Source: Zygnema cylindricum (lineage: Eukaryota; Streptophyta; Zygnematophyceae; Zygnematales; Zygnemataceae). From it: DNA of 64,000 bases. The stretch covers positions 248,001-312,000 of the forward strand of contig JBBHKE010002706.1 in NCBI GenBank assembly GCA_037447655.1, in the 5' to 3' direction. The stretch's first letter is position 1. The number at the start of each line of letters is the position of its first letter. Shown in pieces: positions 23,725 to 35,608 of the stretch. Position numbers and translations under genes: made by a program. Under the pieces are notes generated by a model. The model ran no database searches. It had not been told where the DNA came from and saw only the letters and a program-made list of their open reading frames with translations.

Positions 23725-25261
23725 TCACACCATTATTAGTGTGGATATTGTGGATTCCTAAGTCTCGGAACTATGAAAAATGTTTGGGTTTTCGAAGAAT
23801 AAGCTTTGTAAATTTCAACACTGGAGCTTAATTGGGGTTTTTGATTAGTCCAAAGTTGCACGCGTGGAATTATTTACATATTTTTTGATATGGTAATTTG
23901 TTAGAGTTGTTTATTGATAGTGTTGAAAATTATGTATTTTGGGTAACATCGAAACTTTATCGCTAGTAAGTAAAGAAAATAGTACCGTCTCCATGTGCAG
24001 CTTTGTGCTATCAATACTCTTAATTTATTTATAAAAATTGTATAGAAATTGAAAGCAAATACTGGTTCGAAATCTTTTGGAGTGAATTAGAATTTGAGAA
24101 GAATCGAGAAGAAAAATGTTAAATCGCAAGTTTTTTGATAGGATTTGGTAGGATTTAGTGTCGACACTTGCAATTTCATCACAATGTAATCTTTCTTTCT
24201 TGAAGGATTTTAAATGTGGATTCGATAAAATTGCCCAATTAGTGAAAAAATTGAAGTTTCGGATATATATAAAACTATTCCTGGACACAAAAAGTTGTTG
24301 TACTTCTTAACCAAACAACACGTCTAGTTCGAGGCTTAGGTCGTAACCATGCTTTAAAAGGTTTTTGAAGGAATAAAAATTGGGTCTGTAGAATGCAAAT
24401 TCATAAATGAAAACAAAAAGGTACAGTTCTAAACAAATGTGGCTTTCTTTTCCCAAACATGATATCATTCATTTTTTATGTTGGTGTTGTTTTGACAATT
24501 TATTTGGGGACTTATTTATCGATGTATTATAATTTCTTAAATTTTGTCTTTTCCTTCACAAGTTGCTTTGAAATATGTTTCTTTTCTTTTTTAATTTGGA
24601 TCACTTTCTTTCCTCTTAACATGGGCCCCCTTTTTCCTCCTATCTCTTTTTTTCTTGCTATAATTTTTTTTCCTGTCCTCCCTCCTTTCTTCGACATTTT
24701 TCCTGCCTTCCTCTCCACCCCCCCTCCCTCCCCCCCTCCCTTTTCTCCCTCTCCCTCTCTCCCTCCCTCTTCCTCCCTCTCTCCCTCCCTCTCCCTCTTC
24801 CTCTCTTTTCTCTTTTCTCCTTCACTTCATCTCTACTTTTCCGTGTTTGTTTTCATTAACTTCTTTGTTTCCGCTGTCACTATTTAAAATTTGAATCTTG
24901 GGCGAAATGTAATAAAATTTAAAATTTGGATTTTGGGTCTGATTCATGGATGGTCTATGTTCCCATGGAGGAGAAAATGGGTCCTGACTTTGAAGTCTTA
25001 TATCGTTTCGTAATACAACAACGCACTTAATAAAATACAGTATGTATTTTACTGACCTTATTGTTCCTATGTTGCTAATATCGTACTCGTGTATATAATT
25101 CTTAAAAGCCTACAAAAGCCAAAATGGCAAAAACTAGCTTGAAAAGCCTACGAAAAGCTTCAAAAAACTTAAAAACGTTTTAATTCTTTCTTGTTGAGCT
25201 TATTGTACGGTAATGAATACAAGGGAGGAGCTTCATCTGAAGTTCTGAACCTGTTGAACAG
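23725..25261. other. Intergenic DNA after the 22948 gene
   Basis: AT-rich sequence without a recognised gene. A polypyrimidine block lies at 24710-24830, and the open frame across it is low-complexity Pro/Ser/Leu. Confidence 0.45.
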
Positions 25262-25484
25262 TACACCTTGTATCGCTTTTAGTGTTCATTTTTTCGCCAC
25301 TTAAAACATCTTTTCTCCGTACAAACAAGTACGGTTTATGATTGGAAACCACCAATGCGAAGGTGAGATCCCTGCCTTTCAATCGGAACCGTCAGATTTT
25401 CAATCCGAGAAGCGTGCACAGAGAAATGATGTTTTAAGTGGCGAAAAAAACATTAACGATTATGTTTTAAGCGATTCAGCTGTA
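25262..25484. mobile_element. Family B element, copy 3
   Basis: It shares GCCACTTAAAACATC, TTTTCTCCGTAC and the inverse arm with the copies at 13330 and 18204, but is more diverged. Its right end abuts a family G element. Confidence 0.72.
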
Positions 25485-25975
25485 CGGCTCGTCGCTATTA
25501 GAGTAGATCACCACTCTACAGTACTGTACTTCCAGTACTGGTTTTTTTCTAGGGTTTCGTACTTGTGTTTGGTAAATTTCGGGGGCCGATACTGTAGCTG
25601 TTATCGTTATGGTAAGGGATTATTGCCGATATTTTAGATATATCGGTAACCCGTAGACCGATAGCCGATATATCCCTCCGGGGGAGGGCGGGAGTGGGTT
25701 TGAAAACTTCACAATCCAGTCCTCTCGTTGGAGTACGGAAATTCATTACGGAATACGGAACCGTACGTATAGAAGGACGGAGCCGATATATCAATTATCG
25801 GTAGGTAAAAAAAAGGTACATATCGGTTATTGGTAAAAACTAAAAAGGCTACCGACTCAGTTAAGTGGCCCTGAAAAATCCACGTTGCAAAATGAAATTT
25901 AGCGTAGCTATTATAATTTAGTGCGAACGCCTACAAAATTAATAACTCTAATAGCGATGGACGGTCTAAACTCTA
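25482..25975. mobile_element. Family G element interrupted by a family E element
   Basis: The outer parts (GCTCGTCGCTATTAGAGTA and ACTCTAATAGCGATGGACGG) match the family G copies at 26882 and 32881. The interior at about 25590-25835 is TATCG-rich family E sequence sharing a G-rich segment and ACAATCCA with 13110-13160. Confidence 0.65.
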
Positions 25976-26059
25976 AAGATCTGATGAAAACGTAGCAAAA
26001 ATGGTGAAGTTTTTATTGCAGAAATCGCGATGGTAAAGCCATCTGTGTACAAAAGGGAT

Positions 26060-26280
26060 AAAACGTCGCTGAAAATTTTAGTACTGAATGGTACCCGACC
26101 TTTCACTAGTGTGGATCCTGAGCTGGAGGAAGTACAAGCGAAAGTGCGCGAAGGTGCCATTGACGCACCGCCATGTCACAAGAGCCAAGACGCCGGTCAG
26201 CTGAAAACGTAGCTGAAAATCTTAGTACTGAATGGTACCCGAACTTCTACTAGTGTGGATCATAGAGCACTCGGCACGTG
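26060..26280. repeat. Dispersed repeat X, copy 1 (internally duplicated)
   Basis: The segment GCTGAAAATNTTAGTACTGAATGG recurs near 26215. The following stretch (GAGCTGGAGGAAGTAC ... GTCACAAGAGCCAA) matches 33113-33278. It lies between family G and family A sequences in both places. Nothing convincing is encoded. Confidence 0.65.
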
Positions 26281-26326
26281 CAGCTCTGATTGGCGGACAG
26301 CAATACGGAAAGAGTGTTACGAACGC

Positions 26327-26870
26327 TACACCGCCAATCGTTATTAGCGTGGGAGTTTGATTAGCGTATAATAATAATTACAGTGGTGTACGCTATTTAA
26401 GAATTTGAAAATTTTGGAAAAAATCATACATTCTAATTGTTTGATTATGGTAATTTGGATCTTTGAAAAAAAAAATGTCGGTCGCAAACATGCTTACACT
26501 AATATAGGTCTTCATACACAATCTGACAAATCGTACACAAATCGTACATTCACACGGTCGAAACGTGGCTGTCGGACGAATATGTGGGAACGGGATTTTT
26601 TACGACCTGGTTTTTTTTTTCTTTTTAGAACGCACATTCTCATGCGTCTGCGGTTACTAAAACTAATTTATTGTAATTTTTAACTTAAAAAGGTACATTT
26701 ATGTACGGTCTGACACTGACCGTACACAACTCTATTTAAGAGACAACTTACTGAAAATAACCCTAAATAGAATAAAGAAAAAAATAGAATGAACTACACT
26801 AATGGAGAATAAAAAAAAAAAAAGCTGGATGGAATTAGTGTACACAACGCTAATAACGATTGGCGGTGTA
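26327..26870 (+). mobile_element. Family A element, copy 2
   Basis: About 544 bp between TACACCGCCAATCGTTATTA and its inverse, TA-flanked. It is nearly identical over long stretches to 13832-14366, suggesting recent movement relative to families B and G. Confidence 0.9.
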
Positions 26871-26881
26871 CTGTACAGTAC

Positions 26882-27060
26882 AGTGCATTGCCCGTCGCTA
26901 ATAAAGTACATCACTCTAGATGTAGGTATGTTTTTTTGATCCGAAATCATAAATTTATGTTAGGAACAGCACTGATAAGTGGCGTAAATTAAGCCACGTT
27001 GCAAGATTAATTTAGTGCGAACTCTTAAAATTCACTGACTCTAATAGCGATGGGCGATGA
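26882..27060. mobile_element. Family G element, copy 2
   Basis: The left side reads GCCCGTCGCTAATAAAGTA and the right side ACTCTAATAGCGATGGGCG, an inverted pair. The interior (AAGTGGCGTAAATTAAGCC) resembles the other G copies. Confidence 0.65.
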
Positions 27061-27811
27061 AGAGTCCATTAGGGTTACCACCGCACCTCTACTGACGTCA
27101 GTACGGTATGGTACACAGTCAAATATTCGTTTTGAGATTACCAACCGAATGGAAGAGGTCTTCCCTTTCAATTGTGGTGTCTCGGTGGAAAATATTGGAG
27201 TTAAAATAGGAATACTACGGCATAAGATCAACGATTTTAAGAGCTTCAAAACAGTTTTTAACTATGGTAGCGATACGGTGTACATGTAAAGGAATGTCTG
27301 TGAAACATTTGCTAATTCCAGTACATATATTAGAGTCAATTCACTCTATTTCAATCAAGTGTTTTTTAATCCAAAATCATAAAATGGTAACAGTAAAAGT
27401 GACCAATAAGAGCCACGTGTCAATCCATGAATTCAAGAAGTAAACTCCATTGAAATGTTAACAAGTGTCAGACTTTATTAAAGAAAGCACGATCATGAGA
27501 ACAAAACAAGGTAAAAAAGGAAGGCAAAAAGGAAACTAGGAAGGATTAAAGCTCTTAAATTACCATCTCTAATGGCTAGCGTAGAACAAAAGCCATACTT
27601 AACAAAAGACAGTTCTCTATTGATCCATTTTATAAAATAAAGATCTCATCCGATCAACTAAAACCTTATTCATAATACACCTCGTCCTCCATATACAACA
27701 TTAAAACACTAAAACTAGTTAAAAACATTAAAACTCATCCAGTTTACTTTCCTCCCTACAACCTTCATCCACAAACTTCTTTCTCACACCCTTCTTTTCT
27801 CCTCTCCTCCT
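27061..27811. other. Intergenic DNA at the 3' side of SURNod19
   Basis: An open frame at 27050-27289 has no recognisable features and overlaps the family G end. The rest is AT-rich and should hold the SURNod19 3' UTR. Confidence 0.45.
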
Positions 27812-30800
27812 TTAAGCTGAACTCAAGGGTGCGTAAACTCGAGTCGAGCGCTCCTGTCTCATAAGAATAATTGCGAGTCCTGCGACTCCGGCAGTAGCGA
27901 ACAATCCAATTAAAAATCCGCCCAAAGCTCCCAGCATAGAAACCTGCCACGTGTCATCCTTTTGGACCTGGAAAACACAAAACAGGAGAAATGTGGGCAT
28001 AAGTTTTATATCTGTATAAAAGAGTACAAAAAGGTGTTAACAGGGTATCCAAAAATCGTATTGACAGCTATATACAGAAAAAATAATGTAATCGAGGGTA
28101 AACTTATGTAAAATGTATAAGCAAGTGTACAAATGTTTGAGTTTCAACATCTATTAAGGTATGTATAAAGTTTAAAGTGTTAAATTGCATTCAATATGCG
28201 AAGACCTCAACCAATTATAATGAGTTAAATTTAGCTTTTCGGTAATCAGCCATTACCTAAACCGCCATATTTTGGAACGTAATTAGGCAACACATTCTTG
28301 AAACTTTTTTTTACCTTACTTAATTCCCCTCAAACACTCTCTGGGTTTTATTCTGGTTAAGTTTCCATCCATTTTTCTGTTGATGGATTGAAGAAAAATC
28401 TTCCCATTACACAATGATGTTTCTAGCTCAAATTTTTAGTCACAGGACAATATACAATGAGAACCTCAAATTTCTATCACAGTGCCTTTTTTAAGTCACC
28501 ATAAAAGATTATTCTCATTACAGACTTATAACTGTGGCATAAAAACCATGAAAAAAGTTTAACCTTTTCACAAACGAGAGAAAACCCAGAAATTTACAAC
28601 TCTAGGGAAAGAGGTCGATAAAGGAAAAGAACCGAAAGTGATTATACACCACAAATTGTAAAGATCCGAAAAAACAGTCAGGAATTGATGCTTTAGGATT
28701 TTTCTACAAAAATGTCGTAATTAATAAAAGCATTGTCCTTGGTCCTAACGAAAGAAAGATAAGATGTAAGATGTGTTTAAGATGTAAGATGTGTAAGATG
28801 TGTCATATAAGATGTGTTTCTACTTTGGGAGGTTGAAACATCATAATAAATCGAAGAATGGGCGCGGTGTACCAAGGCCAGTCATTCCCACAAAAAGACA
28901 AAACCAATTCAAGGTGTTTTTAAACCCCATAGACTGCCCTCCCATGACCACAAACTCATAATTCCCTTTTAGCTAAAGGCAAGGTCTCCATTTTTCTTGT
29001 ACTAAACTCTAACGATATGACATTAAAGAATATGTCCGTGTGCTTTATTCAGTACTTTATTGGGTTTCTGTAGGTTTTTTAACACCCATATACTCTTGCC
29101 TTTGTTCTTCCCTTAATCCACCAATTTCCAAACCTAATAGACCTGTGGAAGAAAATCTCCTGTGAGAGAAAAATATACTAATCCAAAATCACTTACTTCA
29201 CGAAACTTCTGGAAACAAAGAAATATGAAATGATGGGAATAAAAAGTTGTCCATTTGATGTGTCTGAAAACAATCAACGTTTAATAAAATAATATACTTA
29301 CAAATCACAGAATGAAGGTAATTATGAAATATCATTTACATTCCATTTTCGGTTTCTTTTTTCGAGCTGACAACCGTTGTGGATCTGCAGTAAACTAATT
29401 CATTTCATAATAACAAGATAATACGATTAAAAGATTACGGTAATAAAAATATAATAAGCTGGTAATAACACAAAAGATAATAAGATAATAATAACATAAA
29501 AAAATAACAACAAGATCATAAGATAATAAGATAATAAGATAATAAGATAATATGAGTAAATAATGAGTATAAATCGAAGGACTTACCTCAGCCACGGATT
29601 TGTCCAACGCATTCAAAAGTATATCCTCTTGATTTTGACACATTGGGTCGAGCTCGTAACTATTTTCCTCAGGTCCTAAAGCGACAAAAAATAGTCCCAT
29701 GACTCCTGTGTGTCCTCCTCCGAGACGACTGTAAGTCGAACTCAACGTGATAGTTTCATTTGCCGTAATTTTTGGACCATAAGATGGAAAAGAACAAGTT
29801 TCTATTCCTGTCACATATCCAGCCTCGTCTCCTGCCGTCTCGCCGAGACCGTAAATCGGATTAGAATTGCAAATATATTCTCCATCCTGGGAAAAAAAAA
29901 GGGACGGATCTTTTGAGTTTTAGAGGGTAAAGAGAAAAGCAAAGAGTTGCAAATATACATCCCATCTTGAAAAAGAGGAAAGAACAATTGGAGGTTTATA
30001 GTACCTAAATTAAGAGAAGGTAAAGAGAGAGTAAAGAGAGGGAAACAGAAATGAATTGCAAATATGTGCTCCATCCTTAAAAAAAGGAATACATTTAGAG
30101 GTTTACAGTAAATAAGCGTAGAAGAAGGTAAAAGAGAGGGAAACTGGAGCGCAGAGAAGACAAAAGACTTCCCGAAAAGCGTGTTTTAAAGGGAGTTTCT
30201 CCTTCAGGTTTTTCAGTGGTTTTGAAGAGGCTTTTGGTGGCTTAATAAAGCAAAAAGTACACCTGAACTGCCATGTACAATTGATCCTTCTTGAGATCCA
30301 GTTCTCCACACAACCGTCCAAATCAAATTTGAAAATCAAAATTAAGAAACTCTTTGTCTGTGTCTTGTCTTTTTCTACAATACAAGCAAATAACAATGAC
30401 CTGAAGTACAGCACAATTGTAAAAACGGTCCAAAAAAAAAAAAACGAATCAGCAACTGGAATGTTAAGGATACGCAAACCCCCAAAAACAGTCCTAAGTC
30501 CCTAAAAAAAATTTACAAACAAAACAAAATTATCGATGATGAAAATCGGAACCAATACCTCTCGTTTAAGGGAAATCCCGGAGGCTCCCACATGCTGATG
30601 TCCTAAACCAAAAACGAGTTGCCCACTTTTCGGAAACCGAACATCGATTTTTTTAGTATCCACACAGTCGGCCAATATACCGCCTTCCTCGTGACAACCG
30701 GCAACGTTATATTCAATCTGTCTCCACACCACACCCCCCAAAAAACTGCAATAAATTAATTAGCTTAATTGTAATATGATGTCAACTTTAAGTTTACGAT

Positions 30801-32398
30801 GTTGACACCATTATCAACATCATAAAAAGCCATCGGCAGCGTAATAAATTGTGCTTCTCCATAAAAATTAAGACTAGGCTTAGGAGAGAGAAAGTACTGC
30901 CCACACTAATACATGGGCTTATCTCAAAACATGGGCCTTGAGAAGAAATATGGTATATACTTGTTACGGAAGATGTGTACTACGCCTTTCATTGTAAGAG
31001 TTAGTGAATCACTAGTAATTAATTTACCACTAATTTATGGTCTAAAAATGTGGCTCATTTCGATGATGTAGCTCACGTTGATAACATTTCAATGATTTTA
31101 CGTTGAGAAAACTGGCAAAAGAATTAGTGTAATCAACCCTAATAGCGGTGAGTAACCTACCGGCAGGATATCACAAAAGACAAATAACTTTGCTTGAGAT
31201 ATGCACGCATAACAAAACGATCATATACAAGGTTCTACAAAAATGGATTGCCAGCAATCCGCAACTTTTTTTTACATCCATCATACCAATTTAATGTCTG
31301 TTGTGGAGGGAGAGAGTGAGAGAGAGGGAGTGGGAGAGGGAGAGGGGGAGTAGGGGAAGAGAGAGAGGGAGGGAGAGGGAGAGGGGGAGAGAGAGAGGGA
31401 GGGCGAGAGGGAAGGGGAGAGGGAGAAGAGAGTGAGAGGGAAGGGGAGAGGGAGAGGAGAGCGAGAGGGAAGAAGGAGACGGGGAGGGCGAGGGCAACCG
31501 AGCGAGAGTGAGAAGTAGAGTCAGGATTCCACCTCACCTTGCAATCTGAGACATCGAAGAGATAAGATTGAAGAGGAACCACACAAGGACTCATGGGTAC
31601 CCATTTCACCGTATACTTAAGGTACAGAATTCTCTCGGTTCCGACATAGTCATCCTTCACTCGACAATTGACACCTGTATAACAACACAAAAGTCCACCG
31701 ACATATCCTTCTGGAAGCGGTCGACCTCTTTCGTCTTTTGTGGCGTTATACATGTCACATCTGCATTCTATACATGCCTTTGTATTCACAGCTCCTCTGG
31801 TATCAATGGCGTGAACCTCGGACCACCAAACAAGTTTTTTTCCGTGTGGAATCGAATTAGGGTTTCCAGTTTCTATGGCGAATGGAGCCGGATATTCTGC
31901 CTTCGTTTTCCGAGTCTCGGCTCCGACTCCAAACCAAGGACGCAAAGCTCCATGGTTACAAAAACCTCCATCAGAAGACATGGTCAAAAGCTTCTGATTT
32001 TCCGCCAATTGCTCAATATCCAGACTTGATTGTTTAGAAAATCGAAAAGATGCGTCTTTTGCGGCTTCGGTTGCCGACATTTGTGACATTTGTGACTCTG
32101 AAGTTTCTTTGTCATCATCGATAAGTAGTGATGCAGCAATCCAATGGTGAAGATAAGCTTCGGTTAAAGGAACAGATGCTCCTGATTCGTCGACAATTTC
32201 CGCAGTTATGCCTCGGAGACCGACATGTCCTTCGGGCATCGGAATCGGTACATAAATCTTTTTATGAACGCCGCCCGGACTAAGTCGAAAAGGCTCAGAA
32301 AGAAAAGTTTTGGTAAAAGGAATTTCAGCTTCCAAACCGAAAGCTGAAGCGTAGCAACAAAATGACAAAAGCGCACAAATAGCAAATTTAGGAGACAT
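27812..32398 (-). CDS. SURNod19 (stress up-regulated Nod19) family protein, four exons
   Basis: Plant family of unknown biochemical role, named from nodulin-like, stress-induced members. On the minus strand my exons are 32398-31538, 30717-30559, 29886-29587 and 27967-27812, all joined in phase 0 (491 aa). An ATG three codons upstream (32407) is possible. A signal peptide (MSPKFAICALLSFCCYASAFG) is followed by YLHHW, HAIDTRG, ECRCDMYNATKD and GGLLCCYTG. Exon 2 gives GLGHQHVGASG and exon 3 GHTGVMGLFFV, all family motifs. The last exon encodes one membrane helix (MLGALGGFLIGLFATAGVAG), predicting a type I membrane protein with an extracellular or lumenal body. I chose the exon 2 acceptor at CAG before ATTGAATA because the stronger-looking upstream acceptor (near 30746) puts a stop in frame. 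Intron 1 holds a long purine/pyrimidine tract, and intron 2 holds copies of the exon 3 edge. Confidence 0.9.
29480..29562. repeat. AAGATAAT tandem repeat in SURNod19 intron 3
   Basis: Repeated AAGATAATAAGATAAT units lie about 25 bases downstream of the exon 3 donor as read on the minus strand. Confidence 0.8.
29862..30095 (-). repeat. Tandem copies of the exon 3 acceptor edge in SURNod19 intron 2
   Basis: The start of exon 3 with its acceptor, read on the plus strand as GCAAATATATTCTCCATCC, recurs near 29949 and 30058 with following purine-rich sequence (GGTAAAGAGAG). The copies are 80 and 109 bp apart. The far copy keeps an AG before GATGGAG and the nearer copy is altered at the junction. 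Confidence 0.83.
31300..31495. repeat. Purine tract (plus strand) in SURNod19 intron 1
   Basis: Units such as GGGAGAGGGAGAGG fill almost 200 bp, starting about 40 bases inside the intron from the exon 1 donor. Exon 1 stays open through it, but the translation is pure Ser/Pro/Leu, so I treat it as intron. Confidence 0.85.
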
Positions 32399-32768
32399 CC
32401 TGTTCAAAAGCCTGTCTCGAAAAATGTGTCAGGAATGGCTTTGGAAGGTAAATATGTGTTTGGAAGAGGTAAAAAAGTAGAAGTAGACGGTGTGAGAGCA
32501 ACAGTTTTTCGAGCTTCAGCTGATTATTTTGACAATATTTGTAAGGTCATAAGTCACACTCTCCGTATTTAAAAATTCAAAGCCTGGAGTTCACTTAAAG
32601 GGAGAGAAAGTTGAAAAATAAGAAGAAAAATACGTTCGAAATCACTATTTTGCTCAGGATAAGAGCTAGAAAAGTGTAAAATATTATAACAAAAAGTTGC
32701 ACAAAGGGAACACGAGCATAAAGCGAACAGTACAGTACAACAGAATATTTGCTTTAGACGCTTTCCTG

Positions 32769-32776
32769 TATATATA
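32769..32776 (-). promoter_or_regulatory. TATA box of the SURNod19 gene
   Basis: A TATATATA sequence on the minus strand lies about 370 bases upstream of the start codon, with a G-box farther upstream. Confidence 0.5.
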
Positions 32777-32819
32777 GTGACATTCTATCTTGTCATTTTT
32801 TTTCATGAAATAGAATTGT

Positions 32820-32829
32820 GCCACGTGGC
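32820..32829 (-). promoter_or_regulatory. G-box (CCACGTGGCA) upstream of SURNod19
   Basis: The CACGTG palindrome sits about 45 bases upstream of the TATA box. G-boxes bind bZIP and bHLH factors and are frequent in stress- and abscisic-acid-responsive plant promoters, which would fit this family. Actual regulation is an inference. Confidence 0.5.
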
Positions 32830-32880
32830 AGTATTTGTGATTGACGGGCAGCGAAAATGAAAGGAGTGTAAACAACGCAA

Positions 32881-33112
32881 CAACGCCCGTCGCTAATAGA
32901 GTTGATCACTCTAGATCCAGGTACAGTACATTCAGTACAGTACTGTAGTGCTTTTTTGACCCATAATCAAACAATAGTGTTGACAACAAATGCTGACATA
33001 AGTGGCCCAACTTAAGTCACGTTTCAAATGTAATTTAGTGTGGCTAACTAAAATAATGTCTAGTAAAGTGTTGCTGATATTTTACTAAGCTCTGTAAGCG
33101 ATGGGCAGTTGT
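32881..33112. mobile_element. Family G element, copy 3
   Basis: The ends are GCCCGTCGCTAATAGAGTT and GTAAGCGATGGGCAGTTGTA. It shares GATCACTCTAGATNNAGG and AAGTCACGTTNCAA with copy 2. Confidence 0.65.
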
Positions 33113-33278
33113 ACCACGTCGATTAGCTGAACATTATAGTACTGAATGGTACTTAAAATCTAATAGAGTGGATCCTGTACTGTTGCACGTGAGCTGGAGG
33201 AAGTACGGCGAATGTGCGCGAAGGTGCCACTGACGCGCTGCCACGTCACAAGAGCCAAAGACCCGCCCATTGCGAAAC
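33113..33278. repeat. Dispersed repeat X, copy 2
   Basis: It matches 26060-26280: TAGTACTGAATGGTAC, GAGCTGGAGGAAGTAC, GTGCGCGAAGGTGCCA and TCACAAGAGCCAA occur in the same order. Confidence 0.65.
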
Positions 33279-33811
33279 TACACCGCCAATCGTTATTAGC
33301 GTTGTGTACGCTAATTCCGTCCCGCTTTTTTTTTTTTTATTCTCCATTAGTGTAGTTCATTCTATTTTTTTCTTTATTCTATTTAGGGTTATTTTCAGTA
33401 CGTTGTCTCTTAAATAGAGTGGTGTACGGTCAATGTCATACCGTACATAAATGTACCTTTTTAACTTAAAAAGTACAATAAATTAGTTTTAGTAACCGCG
33501 GACGCATGAGAATGTGCGTCAAAAAAACTAGGTCGTAAAAAATCCCGTTCCCACATATTCGTCCGACAGCCGTGTTTCGACCGTGTGAATGTACGATTTG
33601 TGTACGATTTGTCAAATTTTGTACGGATACATATATTAGTGTAAGCATGTTTGCGACCGACATTTTTTTTTTCAAAGATCCAAATTACCATAACCAAACA
33701 ATTAGAATGTATTATTTTTTCCAAAATTTTCAAATTCTTAAATAGCGTACACCACGGTAATTATTTTTATACGCTAAAAAAACTTACACGCTAATAACGA
33801 TTGGCGGTGTA
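33279..33811 (-). mobile_element. Family A element, copy 3 (reverse)
   Basis: About 533 bp, inverted relative to 13832-14366 and 26327-26870, with TACACCGCC...GGCGGTGTA ends and TA flanks. Together with the preceding G and X segments it repeats the element block found at 25482-26870. Confidence 0.9.
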
Positions 33812-34052
33812 CTAGGAGCGTCGCAGGGTCCCTTTCCCGACTGCAAGAAATGGAGCGACGTCATCCATGATACATACCACAGTACATCGGACGGATCAAT
33901 ATCTCCAAAGTCCAAACCCTAAAAGAATGCTCAAAAGTTCTCAAGTAACTGGATTTTACTAGCATGAAACCATAGAAAGGACTTGAGCTAATTGCAGTTC
34001 ACTAATTGTGGTATTTTGGCGGGCTACGGCACCTCACGAATATAGTGAATTA

Positions 34053-34726
34053 GGGTAACATTCCATTAGACGAAAAGTGGGGTTCGTTACTGGACTCCGT
34101 ACGTTTTCGTACATTTTCGTACATAGCCGTACCATACAAAAAAAATCAGACGAAACATCGTCACTGGAAAGCTGTCGGGAAGCTCCAATGATGTAGGCGT
34201 AATTATTGACCGTTGGATGTTTCACTTTTTGAGATCCGCGAAGCAATCGCGCACATGATGCCATTCATTACCATTGGTACACGTGAAAAAGCAAAAAAAT
34301 ATCTACTTTGAACAAGCGATCACAGGCGTGCACGTCGTACAGGCCATGTGCCGCCTGCTACGCTGAATGCAGGTCAGGTTGAAAATATCCTCGCACGCTC
34401 CAACTGACATCCACCGACATTCAAAGTTTGCCTCGTGCTTTTGCAATTCCGTTTCGAAATTTTGATTTCCATTTTCAAAATCAAAATCTGGCCGAAAACA
34501 TTAATGTACGAACCATTAACTACCTCCGGTCGTACAGATATTTCGTATAAATATTCCGTTTGTAGATTTCTTTAATATTTTTAGAATCTGGACTCTAACC
34601 TATGTGGCGCCAATCATAATTGAGGAAGGTTTGTTACTGGCTCGACATAATGGAGCGGACTTCCAGTAAACGCTGTCACTAGACTAGTCCGTACATTTAC
34701 TGGGACCGCCTAATGGAATGTTACCC
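34053..34726. mobile_element. Foldback element, family D, copy 1
   Basis: The ends are GGGTAACATTCCATTAG and its exact inverse, bordered by TTA on both sides (34050-34052 and 34727-34729). It is about 674 bp with no coding capacity. The ends and target size fit a non-autonomous PIF/Harbinger-type element. Confidence 0.83.
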
Positions 34727-34829
34727 TTAGTGATGGCTTTTACAAGTACATGGAACGACTGACTTGGCCATGTGGTCAACGGGTACATGTTTGATAACGA
34801 GACGTTTGTTTGTGAAGATAGGTCAGTAA

Positions 34830-35594
34830 GGGTGGAATTCCATTAGACGAAAAGTGGGGTTCGTTACTGGACACCGTACTTTTTCGTACAGCGCCGTACA
34901 AATCTGTACCTTTTTTTTTTTGTCACCCGAAACATCGTTACTGGAAAGCTGTCGCGAGGCTCCAATGATGTAGGCGTAATACCTGGCCGTTGGATATTCC
35001 ACTTTATCAGATCCGCGAAGCAATCGCGCACATCGTCCAGTGTCACGATACTCTCCTAGCGAGGAGAGTTGTACGATACTGGTCATGGTAAGGTCGTGTA
35101 CCATTGGTACATGTTAAAAAACAAAAATATATCCACTTTGAGAAAGCAATCACAGGCCTACACGTCCTACAGACCATGTGCCTATGTCCTACATGCCATG
35201 TGCCGCCTGCCACGCTGGATGCAGGTGAGCTGGAAATATCCTCGCACGCTCTGTCTGACATCCACCGAGATTCAAATTACGCCGCGACCTTCAAAGTTTG
35301 CCGCGTTTTTTTGCCATTCCGTTTTCAAAATTTTGATTTCCATATTCAAAATCAAAATCTGGCCGCAAACTTTACGTACAAATCACTAAGTACCTCCGGT
35401 TGTACGGTTTTTCTTTTTGACTTTCCGTTTGTAAATTTTTTTAAGATTTTATGAATCTGGACTCTAACCTATGTAGGCCAATCATGATTGAGGAATGTTT
35501 GTTACTGGCCCGACAAAATGGAATAGTCTTCCAGTAAACGCTGCCTGTAGAATTTTCCGTACATTTACTGGAACCGCCTAATGGAATTATACCC
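34830..35594. mobile_element. Foldback element, family D, copy 2
   Basis: The ends are GGGTGGAATTCCATTAG and TAATGGAATTATACCC, with TAA on the left and TTA on the right. Its interior parallels copy 1 (AAAAGTGGGGTTCGTTACTGG, CGAAGCAATCGCGCACAT), so the two are neighbouring copies in the same orientation. Confidence 0.8.
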
Positions 35595-35608
35595 TTATTT
35601 ACATATTA

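Noticed and set aside
27050-27289. 79-codon plus-strand open frame
   Set aside because: It overlaps the end of a family G element and has no recognisable features.
30263-30303. Possible SURNod19 micro-exon (ELDLKKDQLYMAVQ-like reading)
   Set aside because: With available splice sites it is 41 nt and would break the frame, whereas exon 2 joins exon 3 directly in phase and gives the expected family sequence.
30718-30745. Upstream extension of SURNod19 exon 2 from the TTGCAG acceptor
   Set aside because: It looks like a stronger acceptor, but joining it in phase to exon 1 gives an in-frame TGA; the CAG at 30718-30720 restores the family reading.
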